Positions 1 to 5,626 of a stretch of 5,807 nucleotides of DNA are shown here, in pieces. The notes under the pieces are model-generated. The model ran no database searches. It worked only from the letters and a program-made list of their open reading frames with translations, and had not been told where the DNA came from. Position 1 is the stretch's first letter. Every line of letters begins with the position of its first letter. The position numbers were made by a program, and so were the translations under genes. This stretch comes from Caldifarciminota bacterium (GTDB lineage: Bacteria > Hydrothermota > UBA3072 > WFRC01). The stretch lies in assembly GCA_015486685.1 (NCBI GenBank), contig WFRC01000094.1, positions 1 to 5,807 of the forward strand, written 5' to 3'.

Positions 1-308
1 AGCCGAGATTTACGGCATCCGCATTCGGCTTTTTTTCCGCCAGGAGTTCAAGGGCCTTTACGAGGTCCTTGACATAAATGAAATCTCTGGTCTGTTCCCC
101 GGTACCATATATCACCGGGGCTTTTCCGTTCAGGCATCTCGATATGAACTTAGGGATGACGGCGGAGTACTCCGATGATGGGTTCTGCCTTATATCCGCC
201 GTTTCAATAGGGCGCTCTAGCAACCGAATTCCTTCTCGATAAATGCTCTGTGAGTCCTATGAAACCTGCTCCACCCGTGATGAGGATATTGCGGTCTTTC
301 AATGACAT
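1..308 (-). pseudogene. Internally deleted, frameshifted NAD-dependent sugar-nucleotide epimerase (UDP-glucose 4-epimerase-like SDR), partial at window edge
   Basis: Read on the minus strand, ATG at 308-306 opens MSLKDRNILITGGAGFIG, the Rossmann NAD-binding start (GGxGFIG) of extended short-chain dehydrogenases such as GalE-type epimerases. This frame ends at a TGA (206-204) after 34 residues. From about 190 down to 1, a different frame reads RQNPSSEYSAVIPKF and later GTGEQTRDFIYVKD and AVNLG, which are hallmark C-terminal-half motifs of the same family. In intact relatives roughly 130-140 residues, including the catalytic YxxxK, lie between these parts, so the centre is missing and the ends are out of frame. 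The residues after GFIG (LTEHLSRRNSV) also look two short of the usual GSHL pattern, suggesting a second small deletion. An intact enzyme would interconvert UDP-sugars in the cytoplasm for glycan synthesis. This copy lacks its catalytic centre and cannot work. The 3' end lies outside the window. The region is near 50% GC, higher than the genes to its right. Confidence 0.87.
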
Positions 309-328
309 GAAAGGGGAGATAGGATATG

Positions 329-336
329 GGTATTTG
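329..336 (-). promoter_or_regulatory. Weak TATA-like element for the epimerase remnant
   Basis: On the minus strand CAAATACC sits about 25 bases before the epimerase ATG (308), the spacing used by other leaderless genes in this window. The match to a TATA box is poor, so this rests mainly on position. It would make 309-384 a divergent promoter region. Confidence 0.25.
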
Positions 337-348
337 GAAGTTTGGGAA

Positions 349-364
349 GAAAAGCATTTATATC
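349..364 (+). promoter_or_regulatory. Archaeal BRE/TATA promoter for the sulfotransferase
   Basis: GAAAAGCATTTATATC is an A-rich BRE-like stretch followed by TTTATATC (357-364), centred about 24.5 bases before ATG 385. The same pattern and spacing precede the genes starting at 3924 and 2175, so a leaderless transcript from 385 is inferred. The caveat is that the sulfotransferase frame is also open across this element. Confidence 0.55.
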
Positions 365-384
365 ATCGGTTCTTCGCTCACTAT

Positions 385-1299
385 ATGTCTGATTCATCTG
401 AAACAATAGTTATTGCCGGATCGCCTCGAAGCGGAACCACGCTACTTCTCGATGTCCTTGCTTCTTCTCTGAGATATAGAAAGATTTTCGAGCCTCTTCA
501 TCCAAAAGCTGTTCCAGAAGCAGAGAAATTTTATTACAGATATCTCAGGCCAGAAGAAAAGGATCCCTCTCTGGAGAGTTTCATGAGAAGGGTACTAACC
601 GGAAAAACGAGCAATACTTGGATAAATAACATGGGAGAGGTAAAAGATGTTAAGAGCTTTCTAAAAGCGACTCTGAGGCTTTACCGATGGAGGTGGTGGG
701 CTCCAAACCGTGTAATAAAAATAATCAGAGGAAATTTGATGTTGGCCTGGCTTGAGAGAAATTTCGGATGTAAAATAATCTTCATAATGCGGCATCCCTG
801 TGCGGTTGTGGAATCTCAGAAAAGAATGGGATAGGAAAGAGGCAGAGAAATGGAACTCACCCGGGTACTTTCTCAGAAAAATATTTTTGAAGATTATCTG
901 GAACCTTTCAAAGGGAAGATAATGAGGATTGAGAAAGAGGGCGACTACTGGGAAAAGAGCGCTCTTCTCTGGGCCATCGAAAATATGGTTCCCATAGAGC
1001 AGATAAAGGCAGGAAATCTCCATGCATTGCCGGTGTTTTACGAGGATATCCTCATGAACCCGGAAAAGGAATTCAGGAAGATCTCAGAATATACGGGAAT
1101 AACTGATATGGATATAAAGAACCTCACAAAGCCATCGAGAACAGCCGACAAAAAGACATTCAGTTCTTCCAAGGAAAAAATGCTTTCAAAATGGAAAAAC
1201 AGACTTTCGGAAGATGAAGTGGAAAGTATAATAGGAACTATAAATTCTATCGGCGCAAGATATTACAGTGAAGAGCTGATGCCCATGGTCAGACTATAA
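385..1299 (+). pseudogene. PAPS-dependent sulfotransferase interrupted by one in-frame amber codon
   Basis: Sulfotransferases of this family move sulfate from PAPS to a hydroxyl, here probably on a sugar of a surface glycan or glycolipid. From ATG 385 the protein would be 304 codons, a normal length. The PAPS 5'-phosphosulfate loop GSPRSGTTLL is at 418-447. FEPLHP follows at 487-504. The 3'-phosphate motif RHPCAVVESQ is at 790-819, with the conserved Arg and Ser. After KRMG the frame meets TAG at 832-834, then continues in the same frame with no further damage: LSQKNIFEDYLEPFKG, WAIENMVPIEQIK and VFYEDILMNPEKEF, all typical of the C-terminal half, ending in TAA at 1297. Relatives usually have Trp after the R-x-G, so TGG to TAG is the simplest history. 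Translation could restart at ATG 850 behind GGAAAGAGG, but that fragment lacks the P-loop. ATG 307 (26 residues longer) or GTG 250 are alternative starts; 250-306 only mirrors the epimerase. Readthrough or sequence error is possible. Confidence 0.85.
832..834 (+). other. In-frame TAG inside the sulfotransferase
   Basis: TAG follows ATG GGA, directly after the 3'-PAPS-binding segment, at a position where the family usually has Trp. The reading frame is identical before and after it, and sequence conservation resumes immediately. A nonsense mutation (TGG to TAG) is the leading explanation. Pyrrolysine insertion is possible in some archaea but is argued against by the neighbouring minus-strand gene, which apparently uses TAG (1296-1294) as an ordinary stop. 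Confidence 0.8.
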
Positions 1300-2175
1300 A
1301 TTCTTTTTCATTTTCATAACTTTTAATCTGAGCAACTCTCTCTCTATCATGGCACCTTCCTTTTCTGTGCTTATTTCATTATCGTATATCAGCCATGGGA
1401 CTCTGATAAGAGGTTTCATCCTATACCCGCATGGATGGCCATATACTTTTATAGGAATTAACGGGTGAAAGAATTCTCCAATGGCATTTCCATGGTCCGC
1501 GCTCACTATGTTTTTCCCTCTAAGAACTGTGAGAATCTTTTTCACATAAGGTAAAGCAATCTCAAGATTTTTTTTATATGCCACTATGACTCGATTCATG
1601 TCTATCTTTTGTATCTCTATCATCTTCCATACAGTTATTTCTCTTCTTGGGTCGCTCTTCCCCATCATTCCTTCTCTGAGATATTTTATTCCTGTATCTC
1701 CAAAGTTCATATCGCTTAGAAATGGATAGTGAGGTTGCATGAAATGGATTATTAATCTTTTATTTGGATACTTCTTTGCTGCTTTTAGAGAGTATTCATA
1801 CATTTTAGATGGTAAAACAGTTCTGTATCTTTCACTCCATCCAAAATTCCATACGGATATTACTTTGTAAAAACTTTCCTTTACGAATTTATCAACATAG
1901 GGGTTTCCAGTGACGTACACGATATCTTTGAAATCCTTTCCCGAGAAATTCTCTTTAAGGAAATCGGGAGTACATGTTGCTCTTGAAATCCTGTATTCTA
2001 ACTTTCCCTGAATTTTTCCTTTTCTGTATTCTTCTTCAAGCATATCATATCTGCAGGCATCCAGAATTATCAGATTATCCCACTCTTCGTTTACAACATA
2101 TACTCCGTTGTTTTTTCGATAAAGTATCTTTTGAAGTTGACGTAATAGTTTATATTTTAGGTAATAACTATCCAT
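1294..2175 (-). CDS. Alkaline phosphatase/sulfatase-superfamily protein (sulfatase-like hydrolase or transferase)
   Basis: This 293-residue protein has no signal peptide or membrane helix, so it is probably cytoplasmic. Superfamily metal-site motifs occur in the usual order: LIILDACRYDML with Asp39; RATCTPDFL at 66-73, the nucleophile region; MQPHYPF with His149; VSADHGN with Asp227/His228; and GHPCGYR with His247, followed by RVPWLI. Classical sulfatases carry C/S-x-P-x-R, with Cys or Ser converted to formylglycine. Here the site reads C-T-P-D-F, so the essential Arg is missing and Thr69 or Cys68 may be the direct nucleophile. I recall similar DACRYD proteins, with a Ser/Thr-rich segment at this place, in archaeal surface-glycan loci. 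Ester hydrolysis or group transfer on a glycan precursor is inferred; the substrate is unknown. The start is ATG 2175, with a TATA box about 25 bases upstream that overlaps the flippase stop. The gene lies 24 bases after the flippase on the same strand. Its TAG stop overlaps the convergent sulfotransferase end by three bases. Confidence 0.88.
   Translation of the reverse strand: MDSYYLKYKLLRQLQKILYRKNNGVYVVNEEWDNLIILDACRYDMLEEEYRKGKIQGKLEYRISRATCTPDFLKENFSGKDFKDIVYVTGNPYVDKFVKESFYKVISVWNFGWSERYRTVLPSKMYEYSLKAAKKYPNKRLIIHFMQPHYPFLSDMNFGDTGIKYLREGMMGKSDPRREITVWKMIEIQKIDMNRVIVAYKKNLEIALPYVKKILTVLRGKNIVSADHGNAIGEFFHPLIPIKVYGHPCGYRMKPLIRVPWLIYDNEISTEKEGAMIERELLRLKVMKMKKNL
1301..1324 (+). terminator. 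T-rich tract after the sulfotransferase stop
   Basis: Directly after the TAA, the plus strand has repeated T runs (TTCTTTTTCATTTTCAT, then TTTT). Archaeal RNA polymerase commonly terminates at T-rich tracts. The tract also encodes the Lys-rich C-terminus of the convergent gene (KVMKMKKNL), so the signal may be incidental. Confidence 0.3.
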
Positions 2176-2195
2176 GTCACTCTCATTCTAACGAA

Positions 2196-2210
2196 ATATT
2201 TAACTTTTTC
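2196..2210 (-). promoter_or_regulatory. Archaeal BRE/TATA promoter for the sulfatase-like gene
   Basis: Minus-strand sequence GAAAAAGTTAAATAT: A-rich BRE-like bases, then TTAAATAT (2203-2196) centred 24.5 bases before ATG 2175, implying a leaderless transcript. It overlaps the last codons and TAA (2202-2200) of the upstream flippase, so the gene may be transcribed both from here and by readthrough. Confidence 0.6.
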
Positions 2211-3453
2211 TAGCTCCAAAATACTTCAGGGTGTGATAATAGGCGATTAAAAATACCGCTATCTGAGTAAGCGTATATGCAACAGCAGAGCCGGAAGTGC
2301 CGAAGTATGGAATTAGAAAACCATTGAATATAAGTATCAGAGGAAATCCAAACATAATGATTCTTACGGACTCTTCCGGTTTTCCATACCCTATCCATGT
2401 AGCCGAAAGAATGGCGAACATTCCCGAGAAAAAAGTTCCCGGAATCAAAAGATATGTTATCTCAAAAGATGGAGTATATTTCGTTAGTAGAAATCTAAAA
2501 ACCAACGGAAGGACAACTCCAAGAAAAAGGCAAAAAGAAGATAATATCGCAAAACCCAGTCTAAAATATTTTTTTGTATTGAAAAGTATCTTTTTTTTAT
2601 TTTGTTTTAATCCAGATATTACGGGCACTTGGGTAGCTATGATTCCTCCTGTGACGAACTGGATAGAGCTAGCAAGAGTGAAAGCAAGAGAGTAATAGGC
2701 TACCTCATCCAAGCCAAAATAAATTTTTATTATAATAATATTTATCTGTCTTATAAACATAACAAAAAATGCATTTGTAAATCCAAAAACCGAGAATCTG
2801 AATATCTTCCTTATAATCTTCTTATTTATGCTGTAAAGCTTCAATTCAATATCCTTTTCTCTAAAAAAGGCTAAAATTCCCGCTGCTATAAAAACAGGTA
2901 GTGCATATGCGATGAGAATGGATAACATCCCATAGATGGATAGAAGAAAGAATGCGAGGACGAAGCCCACTCTTACAGAATTTACTATTATTCCAAACCA
3001 TATTAATCTTCTGACATCCAGAATGCCTCTAACTAATGCGTAATAGAGACTATAAAGAGCTAGAATAATAACAAAGAAAATAGATGTGAGGGGAACATTT
3101 TCAGGAGACCAGATGTTGAGAACGAATCCCACTACAAGCACCAAACCGAGAATCAATGCATCCACAAGAATCGTGTGAAAAGCATAGATAGAAACCTTAT
3201 TATCCCCCCTGTGTTCGGAGATAAACTTTGTTATGGCACCGCAAAATCCAGAAACGACGGGCAGTGAAAGAAAGCTTGCTATTGTAAAAGCATATCTCAG
3301 TGCACCGTATTCCTTTATACTCACAATCCACAGAACAGCAAACCAGAACGTATATCTAAAAACCTGGGAAACTATATTTCCTGTGCTCACTTTCGAGACT
3401 GTTTTAAACAGAGCGTAGTCCAAGCCGAGTCTTTTAGCACTCTCTTTTAGCAT
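2200..3453 (-). CDS. Wzx-type polysaccharide/oligosaccharide flippase (MOP superfamily)
   Basis: This 417-residue, very hydrophobic protein has about 12 predicted membrane helices (roughly residues 34-46, 53-75, 92-114, 123-142, 150-173, 175-195, 218-242, 250-275, 297-320, 333-352, 365-382, 386-407), the count and length usual for Wzx flippases. Family-like features are the cytoplasmic N-terminus before VSKVSTGNIVSQ, the K-E-Y-G-ALRYAF segment after helix 1, YFGLDEVAYYSLAFTLAS in the second half, and IPYFGTSGSAVAYTLTQ before the last helix. Such proteins move lipid-linked oligosaccharides from the inner to the outer membrane face. The start is ATG 3453, supported by GGTGA (3465-3461), complementary to the 16S 3' end, and by a TATA box 38 bases upstream, so this gene appears to have a short leader, unlike its leaderless neighbours. 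It is probably co-transcribed with the sulfatase-like gene 24 bases downstream. Local GC falls to about 20% (2701-2760). The glycan substrate cannot be inferred. Confidence 0.9.
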   Translation of the reverse strand: MLKESAKRLGLDYALFKTVSKVSTGNIVSQVFRYTFWFAVLWIVSIKEYGALRYAFTIASFLSLPVVSGFCGAITKFISEHRGDNKVSIYAFHTILVDALILGLVLVVGFVLNIWSPENVPLTSIFFVIILALYSLYYALVRGILDVRRLIWFGIIVNSVRVGFVLAFFLLSIYGMLSILIAYALPVFIAAGILAFFREKDIELKLYSINKKIIRKIFRFSVFGFTNAFFVMFIRQINIIIIKIYFGLDEVAYYSLAFTLASSIQFVTGGIIATQVPVISGLKQNKKKILFNTKKYFRLGFAILSSFCLFLGVVLPLVFRFLLTKYTPSFEITYLLIPGTFFSGMFAILSATWIGYGKPEESVRIIMFGFPLILIFNGFLIPYFGTSGSAVAYTLTQIAVFLIAYYHTLKYFGARKS

Positions 3454-3460
3454 TGGTAAG

Positions 3461-3496
3461 TCACCTTTCCTGCTGTAATAAATCTCCTTATAAAAG
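3461..3496 (-). promoter_or_regulatory. Promoter and ribosome-binding site of the flippase
   Basis: On the minus strand CTTTTATAAGG (3497-3487) is a TATA box centred about 38 bases before ATG 3453. GGTGA (3465-3461), seven bases before the ATG, is a good Shine-Dalgarno. Transcription starting about 25 bases after the TATA box would give a leader of 12-14 bases that includes the Shine-Dalgarno. Confidence 0.55.
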
Positions 3497-3675
3497 ATAT
3501 GCGGATATTCTATACCCTGTAACTTTCAAATCGAGCAGTCTATAAATCCTAGAATAACATGAAAGATCACAAATCGGTGTCTTGTGCCTACAATGTATGA
3601 CTTTACCGAAGCTGTAACATATAAAATACTATACCACCCCAGTGCACAATAAGATCAATACTGTTATGATAGATT

Positions 3676-3828
3676 TCAATCATATTCATTTACTGCCACA
3701 AACCGAGTTACAGATATCCAGAAAGAATATATGAAAGATTGAGCGATCATATTGCCCATTGTTAATTTAGAGACTATCTTTAATAACCGAAGGTCCAGTC
3801 TCATCTTCTTTATAACGTACTCCAGCAT
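3676..3828 (-). pseudogene. Decayed N-terminus of a second, diverged Wzx-type flippase
   Basis: Minus-strand ATG 3828 opens 50 codons ending in TGA (3678-3676). The peptide begins MLEYVIKKMRLDLRLLKIVS and runs on as KLTMGNMIAQSFIYSFW to VAVNEY. It aligns without gaps to the N-terminus of the intact flippase (MLKESAKRLGLDYALFKTVS ... KVSTGNIVSQVFRYTFW ... IKEY): about 21 of 49 residues are identical, including LD, VSK, GN, Q, FW and EY. It stops exactly where the flippase continues into helix 2. Further same-frame matches may follow: YCALGW against YGALRY (the 8-mer GTGCACTG is shared), 33 bases later than expected, and FHVIL (3564-3550) against FHTIL. These suggest a remnant extending to about 3546 with stops and indels. 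Identity is too low for a recent duplication, so this is more likely an older paralogue or a displaced gene. Its own TATA box is preserved. A 50-residue one-helix peptide is unlikely to work as a flippase. Confidence 0.8.
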
Positions 3829-3854
3829 GCCAACAGGCTACCAGAACTTCAGGG

Positions 3855-3863
3855 CTTATAAAA
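3855..3863 (-). promoter_or_regulatory. TATA box of the flippase remnant
   Basis: On the minus strand TTTATAAGC, preceded by further T, is centred about 31 bases before the remnant ATG at 3828. It resembles the TTTTATAAGG box of the intact flippase, consistent with common ancestry or a shared promoter type. No clear Shine-Dalgarno was seen. On the plus strand the same bases read TATAAAAA, but they lie too far from ATG 3924 for a leaderless start. Confidence 0.4.
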
Positions 3864-3887
3864 AACTGTGATTTTGAGGGATCTCTG

Positions 3888-3902
3888 CAAAAACTTTATA
3901 TG
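3888..3902 (+). promoter_or_regulatory. Archaeal BRE/TATA promoter for the GT-C-like gene
   Basis: GCAAAAACTTTATATG: A-rich BRE-like bases, then TTTATATG (3895-3902) centred 25.5 bases before ATG 3924. No Shine-Dalgarno precedes that ATG, so a leaderless transcript is inferred. It faces away from the flippase remnant promoter, making 3829-3923 a divergent promoter region. Confidence 0.7.
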
Positions 3903-3923
3903 TCCTTTTGAAATGGCACGCAT

Positions 3924-5579
3924 ATGAAAATATCTAAGAGAACAGGGATCGCCCTATTCTTTGTTGCGCTTTTTTCTTCGTTCATAATGCAGTATCCTCT
4001 TTTTAAATATCATGCCGGAAACTGGGACCATTATTTTATTATGTTTTTGTCCAATACGATCAGCAAGACAGGGGGTGCCCCATGGATAGCGAACTGGTCA
4101 TCTTATTTCGGCCTACATAAAACCTCCTATCCTCAAGGGGCTCCTTTTCTGATATCTTTTTTTCAACAGCTCAGCGGAGAACATTCCGAGTCTTTGATTC
4201 TCGTTTATTCCTATATTGAAGGATCGATGGCGGTGGTATTTTCTTTTGCTCTCGGTCTTGTCATACGAAAAAAAGACTATCTTTTCGCGTTTTTCCTTTC
4301 GTTTCTCTTCGCAACAGCTCCCACTTATCTTTATGCCAGTCAGTGGACAGCGAGCGCCAGAGGACTATTCATAACTCTATTACCCCTGTTTGTTATGTTT
4401 AACATTTTCATTTTCAATAAGAGAATATCAAAAAGAAGTATGGCGTTCCTGAACGTATTCTTCCTCATTATCCTCTTTTCTATCCATCGTATGGCATTTT
4501 TTGTCCTCATAACCGCTGTTCCAGCGACAATAATCACATACTTCCTGACGACCGAAAAAAATTATGGAGTATATGTATGGTATAATACATTACAAAAAAA
4601 TGAAAAAAAGATTTTTACCGCTATTATGCTATTATTCTTTATATCAATAATTTTTATATTTTATTCTCGGAGGGAGATATCGCCCATATTAAACAGTGCA
4701 TATACTCAGGGCACAATGCTGAGTGGAAACTCGTTCATAGTGAGGTTTGTTAATCTCTCTTTTACATTTGCTGCATCAGGTGGAATTCTGGTGCCTTTTG
4801 TTTTGCTTCCATTTTTCTCTGCATTCCGAAGAGAATGGATGACTGACACATTCAAGTATATGATCATATTTTTCCTATTTTCATTATCTTTTATTGTCTA
4901 TTCTCTGTATTTTCGCGCATATGACTCTCTTATTTTTGCATCGCTAATAGCGCTTTCTTTTGTTATTATCGCATATAAAAATCTATTTCTAAGAATTAAA
5001 AGAATTAGAATAGGTAGGAAAGCTATTGTCATACTCCTCGTCTCTGCCCTGATATTTTCCTCCTTGCTTCAGGCAAAATGGGATGGGTGGAATTCAGGTA
5101 GTTCGCCCCAGTGGACGGACTATAGAGAAGAAGAGAGCGTTATCTCCGCCTCTATCATATACGGAAATTCTATTTTTGTCCAGAGCGGCGATATACGCAG
5201 AGCTACAAGCCTCTATTCAAATAAGTTATCCATTCCTCCCGGAAATTATGAACATGACACCTATTTCTATTTATTCTCGAAAAAACCCGAATGGACAAAT
5301 CCAAAAGACCTAAATCTCCGTTTTTCTCCGAAGATAACATGGGGGGCCGAAATCAATCTATATTCAGAAGATTATGGCTATAAGCCATATGAAGATACTA
5401 TCCACAATCTTTCTTTTTACGACTATTTTGAGGTCGAAAATAGCAAGAACGCTGTTAGATATTTCTCAAGTCAAATGGTTACTGACGAGAACTATAAGAT
5501 TTATGATAATAGGGCATATTCCATATATATTGTAGATAAAACAAATGCAGATGCGGAAAAAATAAAAGTCTTTTTCTGA
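3924..5579 (+). CDS. Polytopic membrane protein, probable GT-C-type glycosyltransferase
   Basis: This is a 551-residue membrane protein. About 10-11 hydrophobic helices are visible (roughly residues 8-26, 90-113, 119-137, 147-165, 173-208 as one or two, 229-247, 274-299, 311-330, 335-350, 366-382), followed by a polar tail of about 165 residues (386-551), probably outside the cell. The topology is that of GT-C transferases, which use lipid-phosphate sugars at the outer face: a short N-terminus, helix 1, then a long first loop carrying an acidic motif. Here the loop (27-89) has GNWDHYF (Asp35, His36), GGAPWIANWSSYFG and SYPQGAPFL. A later IHRM (His188, Arg189) sits inside a hydrophobic stretch. 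I do not recognise a named family, and no STT3 WWDYG motif is present, so the GT-C call comes from architecture and context. The start ATG 3924 is fixed by a TATA box 25 bases upstream. The stop is TGA. A GT4-like gene follows 47 bases later on the same strand. Confidence 0.8.
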   Translation: MKISKRTGIALFFVALFSSFIMQYPLFKYHAGNWDHYFIMFLSNTISKTGGAPWIANWSSYFGLHKTSYPQGAPFLISFFQQLSGEHSESLILVYSYIEGSMAVVFSFALGLVIRKKDYLFAFFLSFLFATAPTYLYASQWTASARGLFITLLPLFVMFNIFIFNKRISKRSMAFLNVFFLIILFSIHRMAFFVLITAVPATIITYFLTTEKNYGVYVWYNTLQKNEKKIFTAIMLLFFISIIFIFYSRREISPILNSAYTQGTMLSGNSFIVRFVNLSFTFAASGGILVPFVLLPFFSAFRREWMTDTFKYMIIFFLFSLSFIVYSLYFRAYDSLIFASLIALSFVIIAYKNLFLRIKRIRIGRKAIVILLVSALIFSSLLQAKWDGWNSGSSPQWTDYREEESVISASIIYGNSIFVQSGDIRRATSLYSNKLSIPPGNYEHDTYFYLFSKKPEWTNPKDLNLRFSPKITWGAEINLYSEDYGYKPYEDTIHNLSFYDYFEVENSKNAVRYFSSQMVTDENYKIYDNRAYSIYIVDKTNADAEKIKVFF

Positions 5580-5581
5580 GG

Positions 5582-5621
5582 AAAAACTTATTTATCACTT
5601 CCAGTAGTAGAGCGGAAGGAG
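5582..5621 (+). promoter_or_regulatory. Promoter and Shine-Dalgarno of the GT4-like gene
   Basis: AAAAACTTATTTATC (5582-5596) is a BRE/TATA-like element starting three bases after the preceding stop, centred about 35 bases before ATG 5627. GGAAGGAG (5614-5621), five bases before the ATG, is a strong Shine-Dalgarno. Transcription would start near 5618, so whether the full Shine-Dalgarno is in the mRNA depends on the exact start site or on readthrough from the GT-C-like gene. Confidence 0.55.
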
Positions 5622-5626
5622 TCTCT

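Noticed and set aside
1..37. Hairpin-like AGCCGA ... TCGGCT followed by seven T, resembling an intrinsic terminator
   Set aside because: It has a six-base stem with a loop of about 18 bases, lies antisense within well-conserved epimerase codons, and bacterial-type hairpin terminators are not expected in an archaeal context.
832..834. Amber codon as proof of pyrrolysine coding
   Set aside because: The expected residue is Trp, one base from TAG; the adjacent gene appears to end with TAG; no pyl genes are in the window. Kept only as an alternative.
661..1023. Minus-strand open frame of 120 codons antisense to the sulfotransferase
   Set aside because: It overlaps the clearly family-like sulfotransferase frame, shows no recognisable domain and has no promoter; treated as an antisense shadow.
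2297..2874. Plus-strand open frames (132 and 81 codons) inside the flippase
   Set aside because: They mirror the membrane-helix codons of the flippase, and their peptides show no family pattern.
3454..3923. CRISPR, tRNA or mobile-element ends in the long gap
   Set aside because: No regularly spaced repeats, tRNA-like cloverleaf or terminal inverted repeats were seen; the stretch is explained by promoters and the flippase remnant.
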